Shown: positions 51,880-60,504 of the stretch, in pieces | How positions within the stretch are numbered: the first letter of the stretch is position 1 | Layout of the letters: each line of letters begins with the position of its first letter | Assembly: GCF_042649125.1 (NCBI RefSeq) | Contig: NZ_JBHRYQ010000001.1 | Location: 744,001-808,000, forward strand | Source: Leadbetterella lacunae | GTDB lineage: Bacteria; Bacteroidota; Bacteroidia; Cytophagales; Spirosomataceae | Reading direction: 5' to 3' | Length of the DNA stretch: 64,000 bases | Notes under the pieces: model-generated | What the model was told of the DNA's origin: nothing | The model's input: the letters and a program-made list of their open reading frames with translations, nothing else | Databases searched by the model: none | Translations under genes and position numbers: made by a program

Positions 51880-52581
51880 TAGTTCTTCGGCCTGTAGTTT
51901 TTGGCTATTTTCGGTTTTTATTAATTCTAGAAGCAGTGGTTTTGCAGCCTCTTTTTTATCTATTTTTAAATAGGCTAATGCTAAATACCACTTTCTATAG
52001 GTTTCGAATGGAATAGGCTCGTCAGTAAAGGTATTTTGATTAAAAACGTCAATAGCCTTTTCGGTTTTATCTAATTCTAAATAGCAAACCGCTTCATAAA
52101 ATCTGGCGTATTCTTTGTCTTTTATTTGGTGAAATAATAAAGACGCAGCTTCAAAATTATTTGCTTCATAAGCATTAAACGCCTCCTGCGAATTGGATTG
52201 GTTATTTTCTCCCCTAACAATTGGCGAAACCACATTTGGATAGGTTTGATAATAACTTGCATATAAAGTCCGATTATCAGAATTTGAGCCGTAGAAATGA
52301 TATAAACCAACAGTTCCCAATATTAAAATCATGGCAGCTGCCACATATGGCCAAATGGTTTTCTTGATAATCTTTAGATCACTTTTGGTATGTTTTGCTT
52401 CTATTTGTTTTAAAGTAAGTTTTAGCTCATTCCTTTCTTTTAAATGAATGGCTTTTTGAGCTTTGTTTTGAAATTCAAATTCTTCTCTGAATTCCTGATT
52501 GTTTGCGAGAGAGTTTTCAAACGCGATTTTCTCCACATCTGAAAGGGTATTCTCAAAATATTTATCTATTAATTCTTTCAT
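51865..52581 (-). CDS. TPR-containing membrane protein, likely anti-sigma partner
   Basis: 238 residues. The N-terminal 40 residues (MKELIDKYFENTLSDVEKIAFENSL) resemble the cytoplasmic start of anti-sigma factors without the zinc-binding set. A membrane helix is at about 77-98 (VAAAMILILGTVGLYHFY). The outside part has TPR-like helices (AFNAYEANNFEAASLLFHQIKDKEYARFYEAVCYLELD). It starts 1 bp after the sigma gene stop, so the two are coupled. It may hold the sigma factor at the membrane. Release by the neighbouring CHAT protease is possible but not shown. Confidence 0.75.
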   Translation of the reverse strand: MKELIDKYFENTLSDVEKIAFENSLANNQEFREEFEFQNKAQKAIHLKERNELKLTLKQIEAKHTKSDLKIIKKTIWPYVAAAMILILGTVGLYHFYGSNSDNRTLYASYYQTYPNVVSPIVRGENNQSNSQEAFNAYEANNFEAASLLFHQIKDKEYARFYEAVCYLELDKTEKAIDVFNQNTFTDEPIPFETYRKWYLALAYLKIDKKEAAKPLLLELIKTENSQKLQAEELLNKL

Positions 52582-52582
52582 T

Positions 52583-53104
52583 TCATTTTTTTAAAATCAG
52601 CTCTTTTAATTGTTTTAAACATCTCGATTTTTGGCTTTTGAGCACATCTTTTGACTGATAGGGAAGTACTTCCAAAATATCATCGAGTTTGAGATTTTCG
52701 TAATAAAACATCTTTAAGATTTTATAACATTGCTCTCCAATCTGACTAAGTTTTTTCTCCAATACTTCCAACAAATCTTCAGTTTGGTCGATGGTTTCCC
52801 ATTCAAAGTTTTCGGGCAGTTTCTCTATATCGATATTGGCCGATTTGTCTTTTTTAAAACGAGCATACACCATGTATTTGCCTATAGAAAAAAGGTAGGT
52901 TTTTATCTCCGATTTCAAATCATCTAACTTTCCTTTAGCTGCATTTTCTACCAATGCCACAAAAGCATCTTGATAAATATCGAGGAGTTCGTCTGGGTCG
53001 ATTTTAAATTTAGCCGCGAAACTTAAAAACGCACTTTTGTTTTCCAAATACAGCTTCTCGATGGTTTTGGGGTCCTTTTGTTTTAATTTCTGTAATTCAG
53101 TCAC
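52583..53104 (-). CDS. ECF-type RNA polymerase sigma factor
   Basis: 173 residues. Region 2 shows LYLENKSAFLSFAAKFKIDPDELLDIYQDAFVAL and the -10-reading helix IKTYLFSIGKYMVYARFKK. Region 4 shows LSQIGEQCYKILKMFYYENLKLDDILEVLPYQSKDVLKSQKSRCLKQL. The sizes and gap are normal for extracytoplasmic-function sigma factors. It is transcribed with the TPR membrane protein. Its upstream region holds one arm of the inverted GTTTACTTTT motif shared with the LytTR gene. Confidence 0.9.
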   Translation of the reverse strand: MTELQKLKQKDPKTIEKLYLENKSAFLSFAAKFKIDPDELLDIYQDAFVALVENAAKGKLDDLKSEIKTYLFSIGKYMVYARFKKDKSANIDIEKLPENFEWETIDQTEDLLEVLEKKLSQIGEQCYKILKMFYYENLKLDDILEVLPYQSKDVLKSQKSRCLKQLKELILKK

Positions 53105-53131
53105 TTTGGATAGTTAGTATTAAAACTGTTT

Positions 53132-53178
53132 AAAAGTAAACATACAAATAATTTTATTTTTTGAAGGTTTACTTTTTT
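53132..53178. promoter_or_regulatory. Inverted motif between sigma and LytTR genes
   Basis: AAAAGTAAAC (53132-53141) and GTTTACTTTT (53167-53176) are exact inverted 10-mers 25 bp apart in the divergent 107-bp region. The right arm extends to GTTTACTTTTTT and recurs at 53559 before the OmpA gene. A candidate binding site for the LytTR protein or a -35-like element of the sigma factor. Confidence 0.55.
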
Positions 53179-53211
53179 GATTTTTCAGAACTAATATAAA
53201 AACGTATTAAA

Positions 53212-53541
53212 ATGAAATATCAATTTAAGAATGTGAGGGGCTTAAAAAAAGCCAGACCAGAAGACATTATTAAGGTAGAAGCAGACGTAAACTACTCTAT
53301 TTTTTATCTGAAAAATGGCAAGAACTTTATTCTAGCCAAAACCCTCAAACAGTGCGAAGGCATCTTTGAACCGTTTTCTTTTTATCGTACACATCGCTCG
53401 TGTATTGTCAATCTCGACTATTGCCAAAATGTCACGAGTTCGGAAGTAATTCTTAAATACAACTTGCGGGCGAGCATTTCGCGGAGAAGACTTTCGGGTT
53501 TATTGAGTTTGTTGGAAAACACCCAAACAGAGTCCAAATAA
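53212..53541 (+). CDS. Stand-alone LytTR DNA-binding regulator
   Basis: 109 residues made up only of a LytTR domain: EDIIKVEADVNYSIFYLKNGKNFILAKTLKQCEGIF, then FYRTHRSCIVNLDYC. It lacks a receiver or membrane sensor, so it is probably constitutive or controlled by its amount. It lies divergent from the sigma operon and 69 bp before the OmpA-led surface operon, with the GTTTACTTTT motif on both sides of it. Confidence 0.88.
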   Translation: MKYQFKNVRGLKKARPEDIIKVEADVNYSIFYLKNGKNFILAKTLKQCEGIFEPFSFYRTHRSCIVNLDYCQNVTSSEVILKYNLRASISRRRLSGLLSLLENTQTESK

Positions 53542-53558
53542 AAAAATATAAAAATCCA

Positions 53559-53570
53559 GTTTACTTTTTT
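53559..53570 (+). promoter_or_regulatory. Third copy of the GTTTACTTTTTT motif
   Basis: GTTTACTTTTTT, identical to 53167-53178, lies 40 bp before the OmpA-type start. It links this operon to the sigma/LytTR intergenic region. Confidence 0.5.
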
Positions 53571-53610
53571 TAGATATAGACACTAAGCAGTAATTAAACA
53601 ATTTTTAAAC

Positions 53611-54984
53611 ATGAAAAATCTAATCATACCCATTTTGCTAAGCATTAGCTTAATCGCAAATGCTCAAATAATTAAACCCAAAGAAACTGTTCAGCGTAAA
53701 GCCACAGACCGCACTAACAATGCGATAGATAGAAATATAGACAAGGGACTCGATAAAGTAGAGGAGGGAATTGGGAATATTTTTAAGAAAAAAGAAAAAC
53801 CTGTAAAAGAAGAGAAGCCCAAAACTGCTGAAACTAATAATCCGGCTACTGAACCCGAATCTTCTGGCTGGTCTACAAACGAAGGTGACAATACTCCTAA
53901 AAACACAAGCAAAGGCACAAAAGATGAACCTACGAAGGTAAAGTTTTCGGCCAATTCAAAGTTTGACTTTGTGGCAGGAGAAAAAGTCATTGGATTTGAT
54001 GACTTCTCAGAGACCGCAGTTGGTGATTTTCCTTTAGCCTGGAATACCAACTCAGCAGCCGAAATCATCACGTTTAATGATAGTCCTGAAAAATGGCTTT
54101 TTATGTCACAAGACGGCTTTTTTCAGCCAGATTTTGTAAAAGATATGCCAGAAAATTTCACTTTGGAATACGATATTTTTACTCGTTTTCGCAGCAATAA
54201 TTTACTCAATTACAATTTTTTTATTTATGCTAGTCAGAACCCTAAAAGTGAGTTTACTGAAAAATATATCAGCAATGGTTTTTATTTTAATTGGGGCGGT
54301 GGCACTGAATTCGCAGGCTTCCAGGTTTACGAAAATGGCGAAGTTGTAAATAAGAATGAAAGTTTAGTTATCAAAAGTTTGGCTTGTAAAGGCGAAAGTA
54401 ATGAAGAGCCTAGCAAAGTTCATTTTTCAATTTGGAGACAAAAAAGCAGGTTGCGAATATACGTCAACGAGGTAAAGGTGCTTGATATCCCTAAGGCTTT
54501 TGATCCAAATCTTAAATACAATGCCTTTAAGCTAGGTTCAAATTATATGAACTTTTCAGAGCAAGAAAACAAAGACGAGTACATGGTTTCTAATGTACGC
54601 TATGCGGTGGGGGCACCTGATACCCGCTCCAAACTCATTACCGAAGGGCGATTCTCTACCACAGGAATCTTGTTTGACGTAAACTCAGACCGCATCAAAG
54701 CTAGTTCAGAAGGTACGCTAAAAGAAATAGCCCAAGTGCTAAAAGAGAACCCAACCGTAAAAGTAAAAATCATAGGCCACACAGACGCCGACGGTGCGGA
54801 TGCCGCAAACCAAACGCTCTCAGAGAAACGTGCCTTAAGTGTAAAGAATACACTCTCTGCTGATTTTGGAATAGCTGCTGAAAGAATGACTACAGAAGGC
54901 AAAGGCGAAAGCCAGCCCGTGGATAAAAATGATACGCCACAAGGCAAGGCTAATAACAGGAGAGTGGAATTTTTGAAACTTTAA
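53611..54984 (+). CDS. OmpA-family outer-membrane protein with a concanavalin-like middle domain
   Basis: 457 residues with a signal peptide (MKNLIIPILLSISLIANAQI). Residues 30-105 are a Lys/Glu/Pro/Thr-rich linker. Residues about 125-330 look like a LamG/DUF1080-type beta domain (PLAWNTNSAAEIITFN, FTLEYDIFTRF, VHFSIWRQKSRLRIYVNEVKV). The C-terminal OmpA domain has FDVNSDRIKASSEGTL, VKIIGHTDADGAD and KANNRRVEFLKL. It has no transmembrane barrel, so it likely is periplasmic, bound to peptidoglycan. It opens a run of small-gap plus-strand genes to the window end. Confidence 0.88.
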   Translation: MKNLIIPILLSISLIANAQIIKPKETVQRKATDRTNNAIDRNIDKGLDKVEEGIGNIFKKKEKPVKEEKPKTAETNNPATEPESSGWSTNEGDNTPKNTSKGTKDEPTKVKFSANSKFDFVAGEKVIGFDDFSETAVGDFPLAWNTNSAAEIITFNDSPEKWLFMSQDGFFQPDFVKDMPENFTLEYDIFTRFRSNNLLNYNFFIYASQNPKSEFTEKYISNGFYFNWGGGTEFAGFQVYENGEVVNKNESLVIKSLACKGESNEEPSKVHFSIWRQKSRLRIYVNEVKVLDIPKAFDPNLKYNAFKLGSNYMNFSEQENKDEYMVSNVRYAVGAPDTRSKLITEGRFSTTGILFDVNSDRIKASSEGTLKEIAQVLKENPTVKVKIIGHTDADGADAANQTLSEKRALSVKNTLSADFGIAAERMTTEGKGESQPVDKNDTPQGKANNRRVEFLKL

Positions 54985-54996
54985 AAATTAGGAATC

Positions 54997-57567
54997 ATGA
55001 AATTAAGATATTTAATCATCTTTTTATTGTTAGGATATAGTTCGTATGCTCAGCAAGCTTTTGAAGTAGATTCAAAAAGTGTAATCATTCCAAGATACGC
55101 TAATTTAGCCGCTATAACTACGGCCATTCCTAGTCCTAAACAAAGCATGCTTGTCTTCAATCAAGCTACAGGCAGTAACTGGCAGTATAATGGGTCTGCC
55201 TGGGTTAACACGGCTGGTACAGTAAGTTTTCCTATAAATCATTCTGGAAATTCTACTCAACCAACCCGCATCTTAGAGCTAACTCAAGCTGGTACTGGTG
55301 GTACTTCTCTTTTCAAAATCAATAATTCCTCAAATTCTGAAAACGCCGTAGCAGGTTTAACAAATGGATCCGGAATAGCATTATATGGTTATAACAATGG
55401 CTCTGGGGCAGCTTCAGAGCTTGTGGTAGATAATAGCAATAATTTTCAAGATGCTCTTTCAGTTTATACAAATGGCTTAGGCAATGCAGCTAAATTTCAA
55501 ATTGATAACATCTATAGTAATCAGAGCTCGGTTGTTGCTTTTACAAAAGGAATGGGTAATGCCGGAACTTTCTCTATTAATAGTTTAGCTAGTAATGCAA
55601 ATGCCATTAATGCGGAAACTATGGGAACTGGAAATGCAGTTCATGGAGTAGCATTACAAAATGGTGCTGCTGGTTATTTTGAAAGCCTAGATGCTACAGC
55701 CACAAAATCAACGCTTGTGGCTTACAATCAAGGTCTTGGAGATACATTCATTGCCCAATCAGCTGGTACCAATGGATCAGCGGGTCGTTTTGAGAATAAT
55801 CCTTATAATAATGGAAATTTAATTAGAGCAAATAATAGTGGAACAGGAGCAGGTATTTTCATTTCTAATACTTTGCCAACAAACGAGAACCCCCTATTAT
55901 CGGGTTATCATTCTGGACTAGGTAGTGGACTAGATTTAAATAGTTTAAATACTAATAATCCATCTTCTGTGGTAAAAGCTTTAACCTATGGATTAGGTAA
56001 AGTTGCGGAATTTGAAATTGGGAATTTAAATAGCGTAGCTGATGTGATATTAGCTAAAACCAATGGAACGGGTAATGTTGGGAATTTCCAAATAGATAAT
56101 ACTTCTAGTAGTGCTAGGGCTTTAAGGGCTGAAGCTAATGGAACAGGTAATGTAATAGAAGCTATATCTTCTGGAACTGGAGATGCCATTCATGCTTTCA
56201 AGTTGGGTTCTACAGGAAATGCTGGGGATTTCGAGATTGCAAATAATTCCAATCCGTCTAGTGCAATTACAGCATTTACTAATGGTACAGGAAATGCAAT
56301 TTCCGCTGCGTCTAATGGAACTGGAGCTTCAATTTCAGGAGAAAAATACAGTATTAATGGTGGGGCGGGGCAATTTTTTATAAATAATTCCAATAATTCT
56401 TCTGATGCATTTTACACCTCTACTATTGGTACAGGGCGTGCAGGTTATTTTGGTATCCTCAATACATCAAATTCATCAGATGCTCTTTTTGTGGAAACTA
56501 ATGGAACAGGAAATGCTATTGAAGCTAATTCAACAGGAAATGCCCCTACCATACACGCAAGAAAAACAGGAAATTCTGGAAATGCAGGACGTTTCATTAT
56601 TGAAAACAGTTCTAATAACAATGATGCAATCCTTGCTCGAACAAACGGCACAGGTTCAGCTATATATGCCGAAAGTACGGGTACAGAACGCTACACTGTT
56701 GACGCGAGGAAACTAGGTTCATCAGGAGGATCAGGAATTTTTTGGATTCAAAACAATACGAATAGCTCTGATGCTATTGATGTCTATACAAATGGAACTG
56801 GAAAAGCCAGCAAGTTTGAAATAAGCAATAGTTCGAGTTCATCGAGTGCAATTTATGGAAAAACTAATGGAACGGGCTCCACCATAGAGGCTGTATCATC
56901 GGGAACTTTAGCCTCTACACTTACAGCAAATAAGACTGGCACATCTGGCAGATCAGCAAACTTTTTTATAAATAACCCTGCTAATGACTACAGTGTAATT
57001 TATTCTGAAACAATAGGAACAGGTAACACCTTTTTAGCCAATCATAGAGGTAGCAGTGGAAATCTAGCACTTTTTCAAAATAACTACGCCAATGTAGCTC
57101 GGATAGATAAAACTGGGAAAGGTTTTTTTAACGGCGGCACACAAAGCTCCGGTGCAGATATAGCTGAAGCTTTTGAAGTAGAAGGTGGTAAGTATTTGTA
57201 CGAAGAAGGTGATGTACTAGCTATTTCTTTATCCTCAGACCGTAAAGTAGAAAAATCTTCTCAGCCGTATTCTAATCTTGTTGCAGGTGTTTATGCAACC
57301 AAACCAGGGGTATTACTTACTGAAGAGCATATTGAAAGCTCACTTGAAAACCACGTGCCTATGGGCGTAGTGGGAGTTATTCCTACAAAAGTTTGTAATG
57401 AAGGTGGCATCATAAAGCGTGGAGACTTATTAGTAAGTGCCTCTAAGCCTGGGTATGCAATGAAAGCTGATCTTGATAAAGTGAAGTTAGGTCAATGCAT
57501 AGGAAAATCATTGGAGAATTTTGAAGGGGTTGATGGGAAAATTAAGGTATTAGTCAATATTCAATAA
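54997..57567 (+). CDS. 856-aa secreted repeat protein (NGTG repeats)
   Basis: A signal peptide (ending SSYAQQA) is followed by about 600 residues of degenerate repeats of 20-27 residues with core SSDAI-x4-TNGTGNA-x4 and a partner strand FxIxNxSNSS. More than fifteen copies occur. The pattern of short strands and Gly/Asn turns suggests a right-handed beta-solenoid, an elongated surface fibre. Residues about 705-856 form a non-repeated end starting GGTQSSGADIAEAFEVEGG, with GDVLAISLSSDRKV and GRGDLLVSASKPGYAMKAD-like strands (KRGDLLVSASKPG). Similar ends are seen on phage-tail-fibre-like and Bacteroidota surface proteins. It starts 12 bp after the OmpA gene. Confidence 0.8.
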   Translation: MKLRYLIIFLLLGYSSYAQQAFEVDSKSVIIPRYANLAAITTAIPSPKQSMLVFNQATGSNWQYNGSAWVNTAGTVSFPINHSGNSTQPTRILELTQAGTGGTSLFKINNSSNSENAVAGLTNGSGIALYGYNNGSGAASELVVDNSNNFQDALSVYTNGLGNAAKFQIDNIYSNQSSVVAFTKGMGNAGTFSINSLASNANAINAETMGTGNAVHGVALQNGAAGYFESLDATATKSTLVAYNQGLGDTFIAQSAGTNGSAGRFENNPYNNGNLIRANNSGTGAGIFISNTLPTNENPLLSGYHSGLGSGLDLNSLNTNNPSSVVKALTYGLGKVAEFEIGNLNSVADVILAKTNGTGNVGNFQIDNTSSSARALRAEANGTGNVIEAISSGTGDAIHAFKLGSTGNAGDFEIANNSNPSSAITAFTNGTGNAISAASNGTGASISGEKYSINGGAGQFFINNSNNSSDAFYTSTIGTGRAGYFGILNTSNSSDALFVETNGTGNAIEANSTGNAPTIHARKTGNSGNAGRFIIENSSNNNDAILARTNGTGSAIYAESTGTERYTVDARKLGSSGGSGIFWIQNNTNSSDAIDVYTNGTGKASKFEISNSSSSSSAIYGKTNGTGSTIEAVSSGTLASTLTANKTGTSGRSANFFINNPANDYSVIYSETIGTGNTFLANHRGSSGNLALFQNNYANVARIDKTGKGFFNGGTQSSGADIAEAFEVEGGKYLYEEGDVLAISLSSDRKVEKSSQPYSNLVAGVYATKPGVLLTEEHIESSLENHVPMGVVGVIPTKVCNEGGIIKRGDLLVSASKPGYAMKADLDKVKLGQCIGKSLENFEGVDGKIKVLVNIQ

Positions 57568-57575
57568 GTTTAATC

Positions 57576-58472
57576 ATGAGAAAAATATTACTTTCTTTAA
57601 TCTCTTTTTGTTGCTCTAATTTCATTGTTGCTCAAAGTATAACTTTAGCTCCAGATGTAAGTACTTTTAACCAAGACAATCAAGTCTCTTCTCTTATAAT
57701 AAATAGTAAAAATTATGAGCCATTTTCTATTAAAAATGATAAGCCCAGTATCTCTTTTCCACTTTTTGCCAATACCAATCAATTTCAAGGTAGCTTAATT
57801 GGGCAGGATGAAAACCTATATGTAAATGGTAAAAAAGGCTTGCTGTTTTTTACTAACAACAACCATAGAATGAGTTTATTAGCTGATGGTGTGCTAATTG
57901 GTAATGCTGGCTCTGCAAAAGCCTCTCTAGATGTTGATGAAGGAAATGGAACCCTTCGATCAAAAGAACTTGATTTCGCAGAAACAATATCCACCGAACG
58001 ACGCCCGGTTTACGCCGATAAAGATGGGATCTTAAGAGTGGAAAACTCTTCAAATCACTATATGAGTTACAATTTCACGAGTGTGCAAGCTCAAAATTAT
58101 GACGACCAAATTATCAGAGGAAGTGGATTTGCTTGGTTTAATACAACTACCAGCCCAAAGACTTTGTATTTGCCTGTAAACCTTCCTGATGGTGTAAAAG
58201 TGACTAACGTAAGAATGTATTTATTAGACAATTCGGCATCAAATTTATCTTTTACATTTAATAAAAATACGCATGTTACTAATACATTTACCTCGATAGC
58301 CACTGCTCAAAGTTCCACCAATACGGTAAGTATTTTCAGTATTAACAATAACGCCAACGAAACCATTGATAATGCTAACAATTCATATTACGTAAATATC
58401 TCCTCTTCGGGTAACTGGACCGGTAACACCCTTCAATTTCACAGCTTAGTAATCACCTACCAATATCAATAA
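57576..58472 (+). CDS. Secreted beta-rich protein of unknown function
   Basis: 298 residues with a signal peptide (ending NFIVAQS). It contains SLIINSKNYEPFSIKNDKPSISFPLF and SAKASLDVDEGNGTLRSKELDFAETI, resembling the tail-fibre-like description lines of the neighbouring proteins. The second half has PVNLPDGVKVTNVRMYLLDN and ends NNSYYVNISSSGNWTGNTL...TYQYQ. The last domain is similar in layout to that of the protein at 60505, which also has an NNSYY strand and ends YKYQ. No family recognised. 8-bp gap after the repeat protein. Confidence 0.7.
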   Translation: MRKILLSLISFCCSNFIVAQSITLAPDVSTFNQDNQVSSLIINSKNYEPFSIKNDKPSISFPLFANTNQFQGSLIGQDENLYVNGKKGLLFFTNNNHRMSLLADGVLIGNAGSAKASLDVDEGNGTLRSKELDFAETISTERRPVYADKDGILRVENSSNHYMSYNFTSVQAQNYDDQIIRGSGFAWFNTTTSPKTLYLPVNLPDGVKVTNVRMYLLDNSASNLSFTFNKNTHVTNTFTSIATAQSSTNTVSIFSINNNANETIDNANNSYYVNISSSGNWTGNTLQFHSLVITYQYQ

Positions 58473-58475
58473 ATC

Positions 58476-59117
58476 ATGAAAACTTTATTAATAACAATCC
58501 TACTTGCTTATAGCCTAATGTCCTGCCAGTCTGCTAAAGATCAGGCAAACCAAAGTGTCACTTCTGCCCTTGAGGGTGTAATTAAAAGTCAAACTGGCCA
58601 AGATATGGACATGGTGGATACTAACAGCTTTATGGATCAAAAGGTTACTGCCAGTTTTATTTACGATGGCAATGAACAATTGATCAATTCCGAAAATTTT
58701 TCTGGCTCTATAGTCATCTCTAAAAGTGCCGATGGTTTGAATATTTCCTTCCAATTGGTAAATGAAAGCGGTACCTCATTAATGGGTGTGTTCTCAAATT
58801 TTGACGAAGGTTTTAAGTTGCCTTTGGTCGCAAAGTTTACACCGTCTAACGCCCCAAGCCCCGGTTTTGCTACCGGAACCTTGGTTTTAATGAAACTCTC
58901 AGAATCTGGTATGCAGGAAGTGCCAATGCCATTTGAAGGCACCATGACTATGCTGAGTTTAAACGATAAAGTGGCGGAGTTTGAAATAAACGCAAAAGGC
59001 GGACCGTCACAAAACACCAACAAACCAGAAACTTGGAAATCTATAAATGGAAAAGTAACTATTACAAAACCAGCCATACAAAGTATGGGGATTAAAAAAG
59101 AAGAAATTTTTAAATAA
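58476..59117 (+). CDS. Lipoprotein of unknown function
   Basis: 213 residues. The signal peptide ends in lipobox LMSC (MKTLLITILLAYSLMSC). The mature part is beta-rich (INSENFSGSIVISKSADGLNISFQLVNESG, GTLVLMKLSESGMQEVPMPFEGTMTML). No family was recognised. It lies 3 bp after the preceding gene and 8 bp before the next, inside the surface operon, so it is probably an outer-membrane lipoprotein working with its neighbours. Confidence 0.7.
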   Translation: MKTLLITILLAYSLMSCQSAKDQANQSVTSALEGVIKSQTGQDMDMVDTNSFMDQKVTASFIYDGNEQLINSENFSGSIVISKSADGLNISFQLVNESGTSLMGVFSNFDEGFKLPLVAKFTPSNAPSPGFATGTLVLMKLSESGMQEVPMPFEGTMTMLSLNDKVAEFEINAKGGPSQNTNKPETWKSINGKVTITKPAIQSMGIKKEEIFK

Positions 59118-59125
59118 TAAAAATC

Positions 59126-59626
59126 ATGAAAACAATGAAAAGTTTAATTCAAATAATTGCACTAAGCCTTTTTTTAAGCTCTTGTAGCAAATTGGCGGTG
59201 AAGCCTGACGAAGACAATGGAGTATTTGGTGGGGCAGATGCCAAAGTTACAGGCTCAATGAAAGCCAAGCTAGATGGCAAAGACTGGGAAGCTAAAAAAC
59301 TTGAATTTGGTGGGGCTTTGGCCTTAGTAACTTTAAACGGAAGTATTGATACCGATAACTTTATATCGCTTGAATTTATAGACACTGATTTAAAACTAAA
59401 TACGAAGTACGGCTTAGGAACCGAAAAAGGAGATAATGAGCTTCAAAATCTGTTAGTAAAAATTAAAGGAGAGATATATTTTGCCACATCAGGAGGCGTG
59501 AAGTTTACAAAATACACAAGAGGTAAAACCTTAAGTGGGGAGATAAATGGTAAGTTATATGACTATTTAAATAAAAAGGAAGTTTTGTTAGAAAACTGCA
59601 CATTTTCAATGACTTATAATAATTAA
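59126..59626 (+). CDS. Lipoprotein resembling DUF6252 family
   Basis: 166 residues with lipobox LSSC (SLFLSSCSKLAV). The mature part begins with an acidic Gly spacer, then MKAKLDGKDWEAKKLEFGG, the opening strand pattern of DUF6252-type Bacteroidota lipoproteins. It ends VLLENCTFSMTYNN, as these do (a final strand after a description of an additional term). The function is unknown. The start is the first of two close ATGs (59126 or 59135). Confidence 0.65.
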   Translation: MKTMKSLIQIIALSLFLSSCSKLAVKPDEDNGVFGGADAKVTGSMKAKLDGKDWEAKKLEFGGALALVTLNGSIDTDNFISLEFIDTDLKLNTKYGLGTEKGDNELQNLLVKIKGEIYFATSGGVKFTKYTRGKTLSGEINGKLYDYLNKKEVLLENCTFSMTYNN

Positions 59627-59628
59627 TC

Positions 59629-60477
59629 ATGAAAAATCTTTTCAAATATCTACTAATATGCTTTGTATGTGGTTTTTTCATTTCGTGTGATAAAACAGAG
59701 GAAATAGCATTTAAATCAGGGGACTGTTTTATTAAATCTATAAGCTATTTTGAAAATAGTCCAGATACCGAATATGACTTTAATTCGGAAGGAAGACTTC
59801 TAGCAGCAAGGCAGTTAGGTGCTTTAGACGGTAGGCTAATCGCCACTAAAAAATATACCTATAAACCCAATGGAAAGGTAGAAACATGCACATATAATGG
59901 CATCTTAATAACAACCTATTTTTACGAAAATGAACTTTTGACTAGAACCGAAACTAAAAATAACTCGGGAGCGATTACGGCCACTCAATTAATACAGCAA
60001 AATCCAACGAGCAAGTTGATTGAAAAACTCATTAATAAAGACTATCTCGGTGAGATTACCCATAATTTTAGCTATGACGAGGATGGGAATTGCACGAAAA
60101 TAGAAGGGTTTAATAAAGACGGAAAGCCACTTTACGTTTCTACATATTCAGGATTTGTAAATGGAAAAAATGCTTTTGCTACATTTAAAGGCCTCCCGTT
60201 TAGGCCGTTTGAGTTTATTATAGGCGAAATTCCCGTGCTCGGTGCTCCAGTAAACTTTGGTAAGGCAAGTAAATACCAGACAGAATCAAAAATTTTGGAA
60301 ACAGCCAATCAAGGTATAAATAATCCGAGTGATTTAATAGAACGGTTTAATACTAAATGGGAATATAAATTTAATGGAAATGGTTATCCGACTATATCCA
60401 CATCCTATGATATTACCGGAGGGAAAGCTCCTTCATTAAATGGCGAACGAAACTACGTGTACAGCAAATGTGATTAA
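59629..60477 (+). CDS. Lipoprotein with YD-like repeats
   Basis: 282 residues with lipobox FISC (VCGFFISCDKTEE). Repeated strand pairs of the form Y-x-F/Y-x2-x-G-x-L/V occur (YDFNSEGRLLAARQ, YTYKPNGKVETCTY, FSYDEDGNCTKIEGF), a pattern like RHS/YD repeats and like DUF4595-type Bacteroidota lipoproteins. Near the end GYPTISTSYDITGG precedes the last strand. The 2-bp gap to the gene upstream supports one transcript. Confidence 0.65.
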   Translation: MKNLFKYLLICFVCGFFISCDKTEEIAFKSGDCFIKSISYFENSPDTEYDFNSEGRLLAARQLGALDGRLIATKKYTYKPNGKVETCTYNGILITTYFYENELLTRTETKNNSGAITATQLIQQNPTSKLIEKLINKDYLGEITHNFSYDEDGNCTKIEGFNKDGKPLYVSTYSGFVNGKNAFATFKGLPFRPFEFIIGEIPVLGAPVNFGKASKYQTESKILETANQGINNPSDLIERFNTKWEYKFNGNGYPTISTSYDITGGKAPSLNGERNYVYSKCD

Positions 60478-60504
60478 TATTTAACCTTAATTTTTTATTC
60501 TAAA

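Noticed and set aside
55986..56716. Several frames on both strands within the NGTG-repeat gene
   Set aside because: They are shadow frames produced by the repeated codon pattern and carry no start context or domain.
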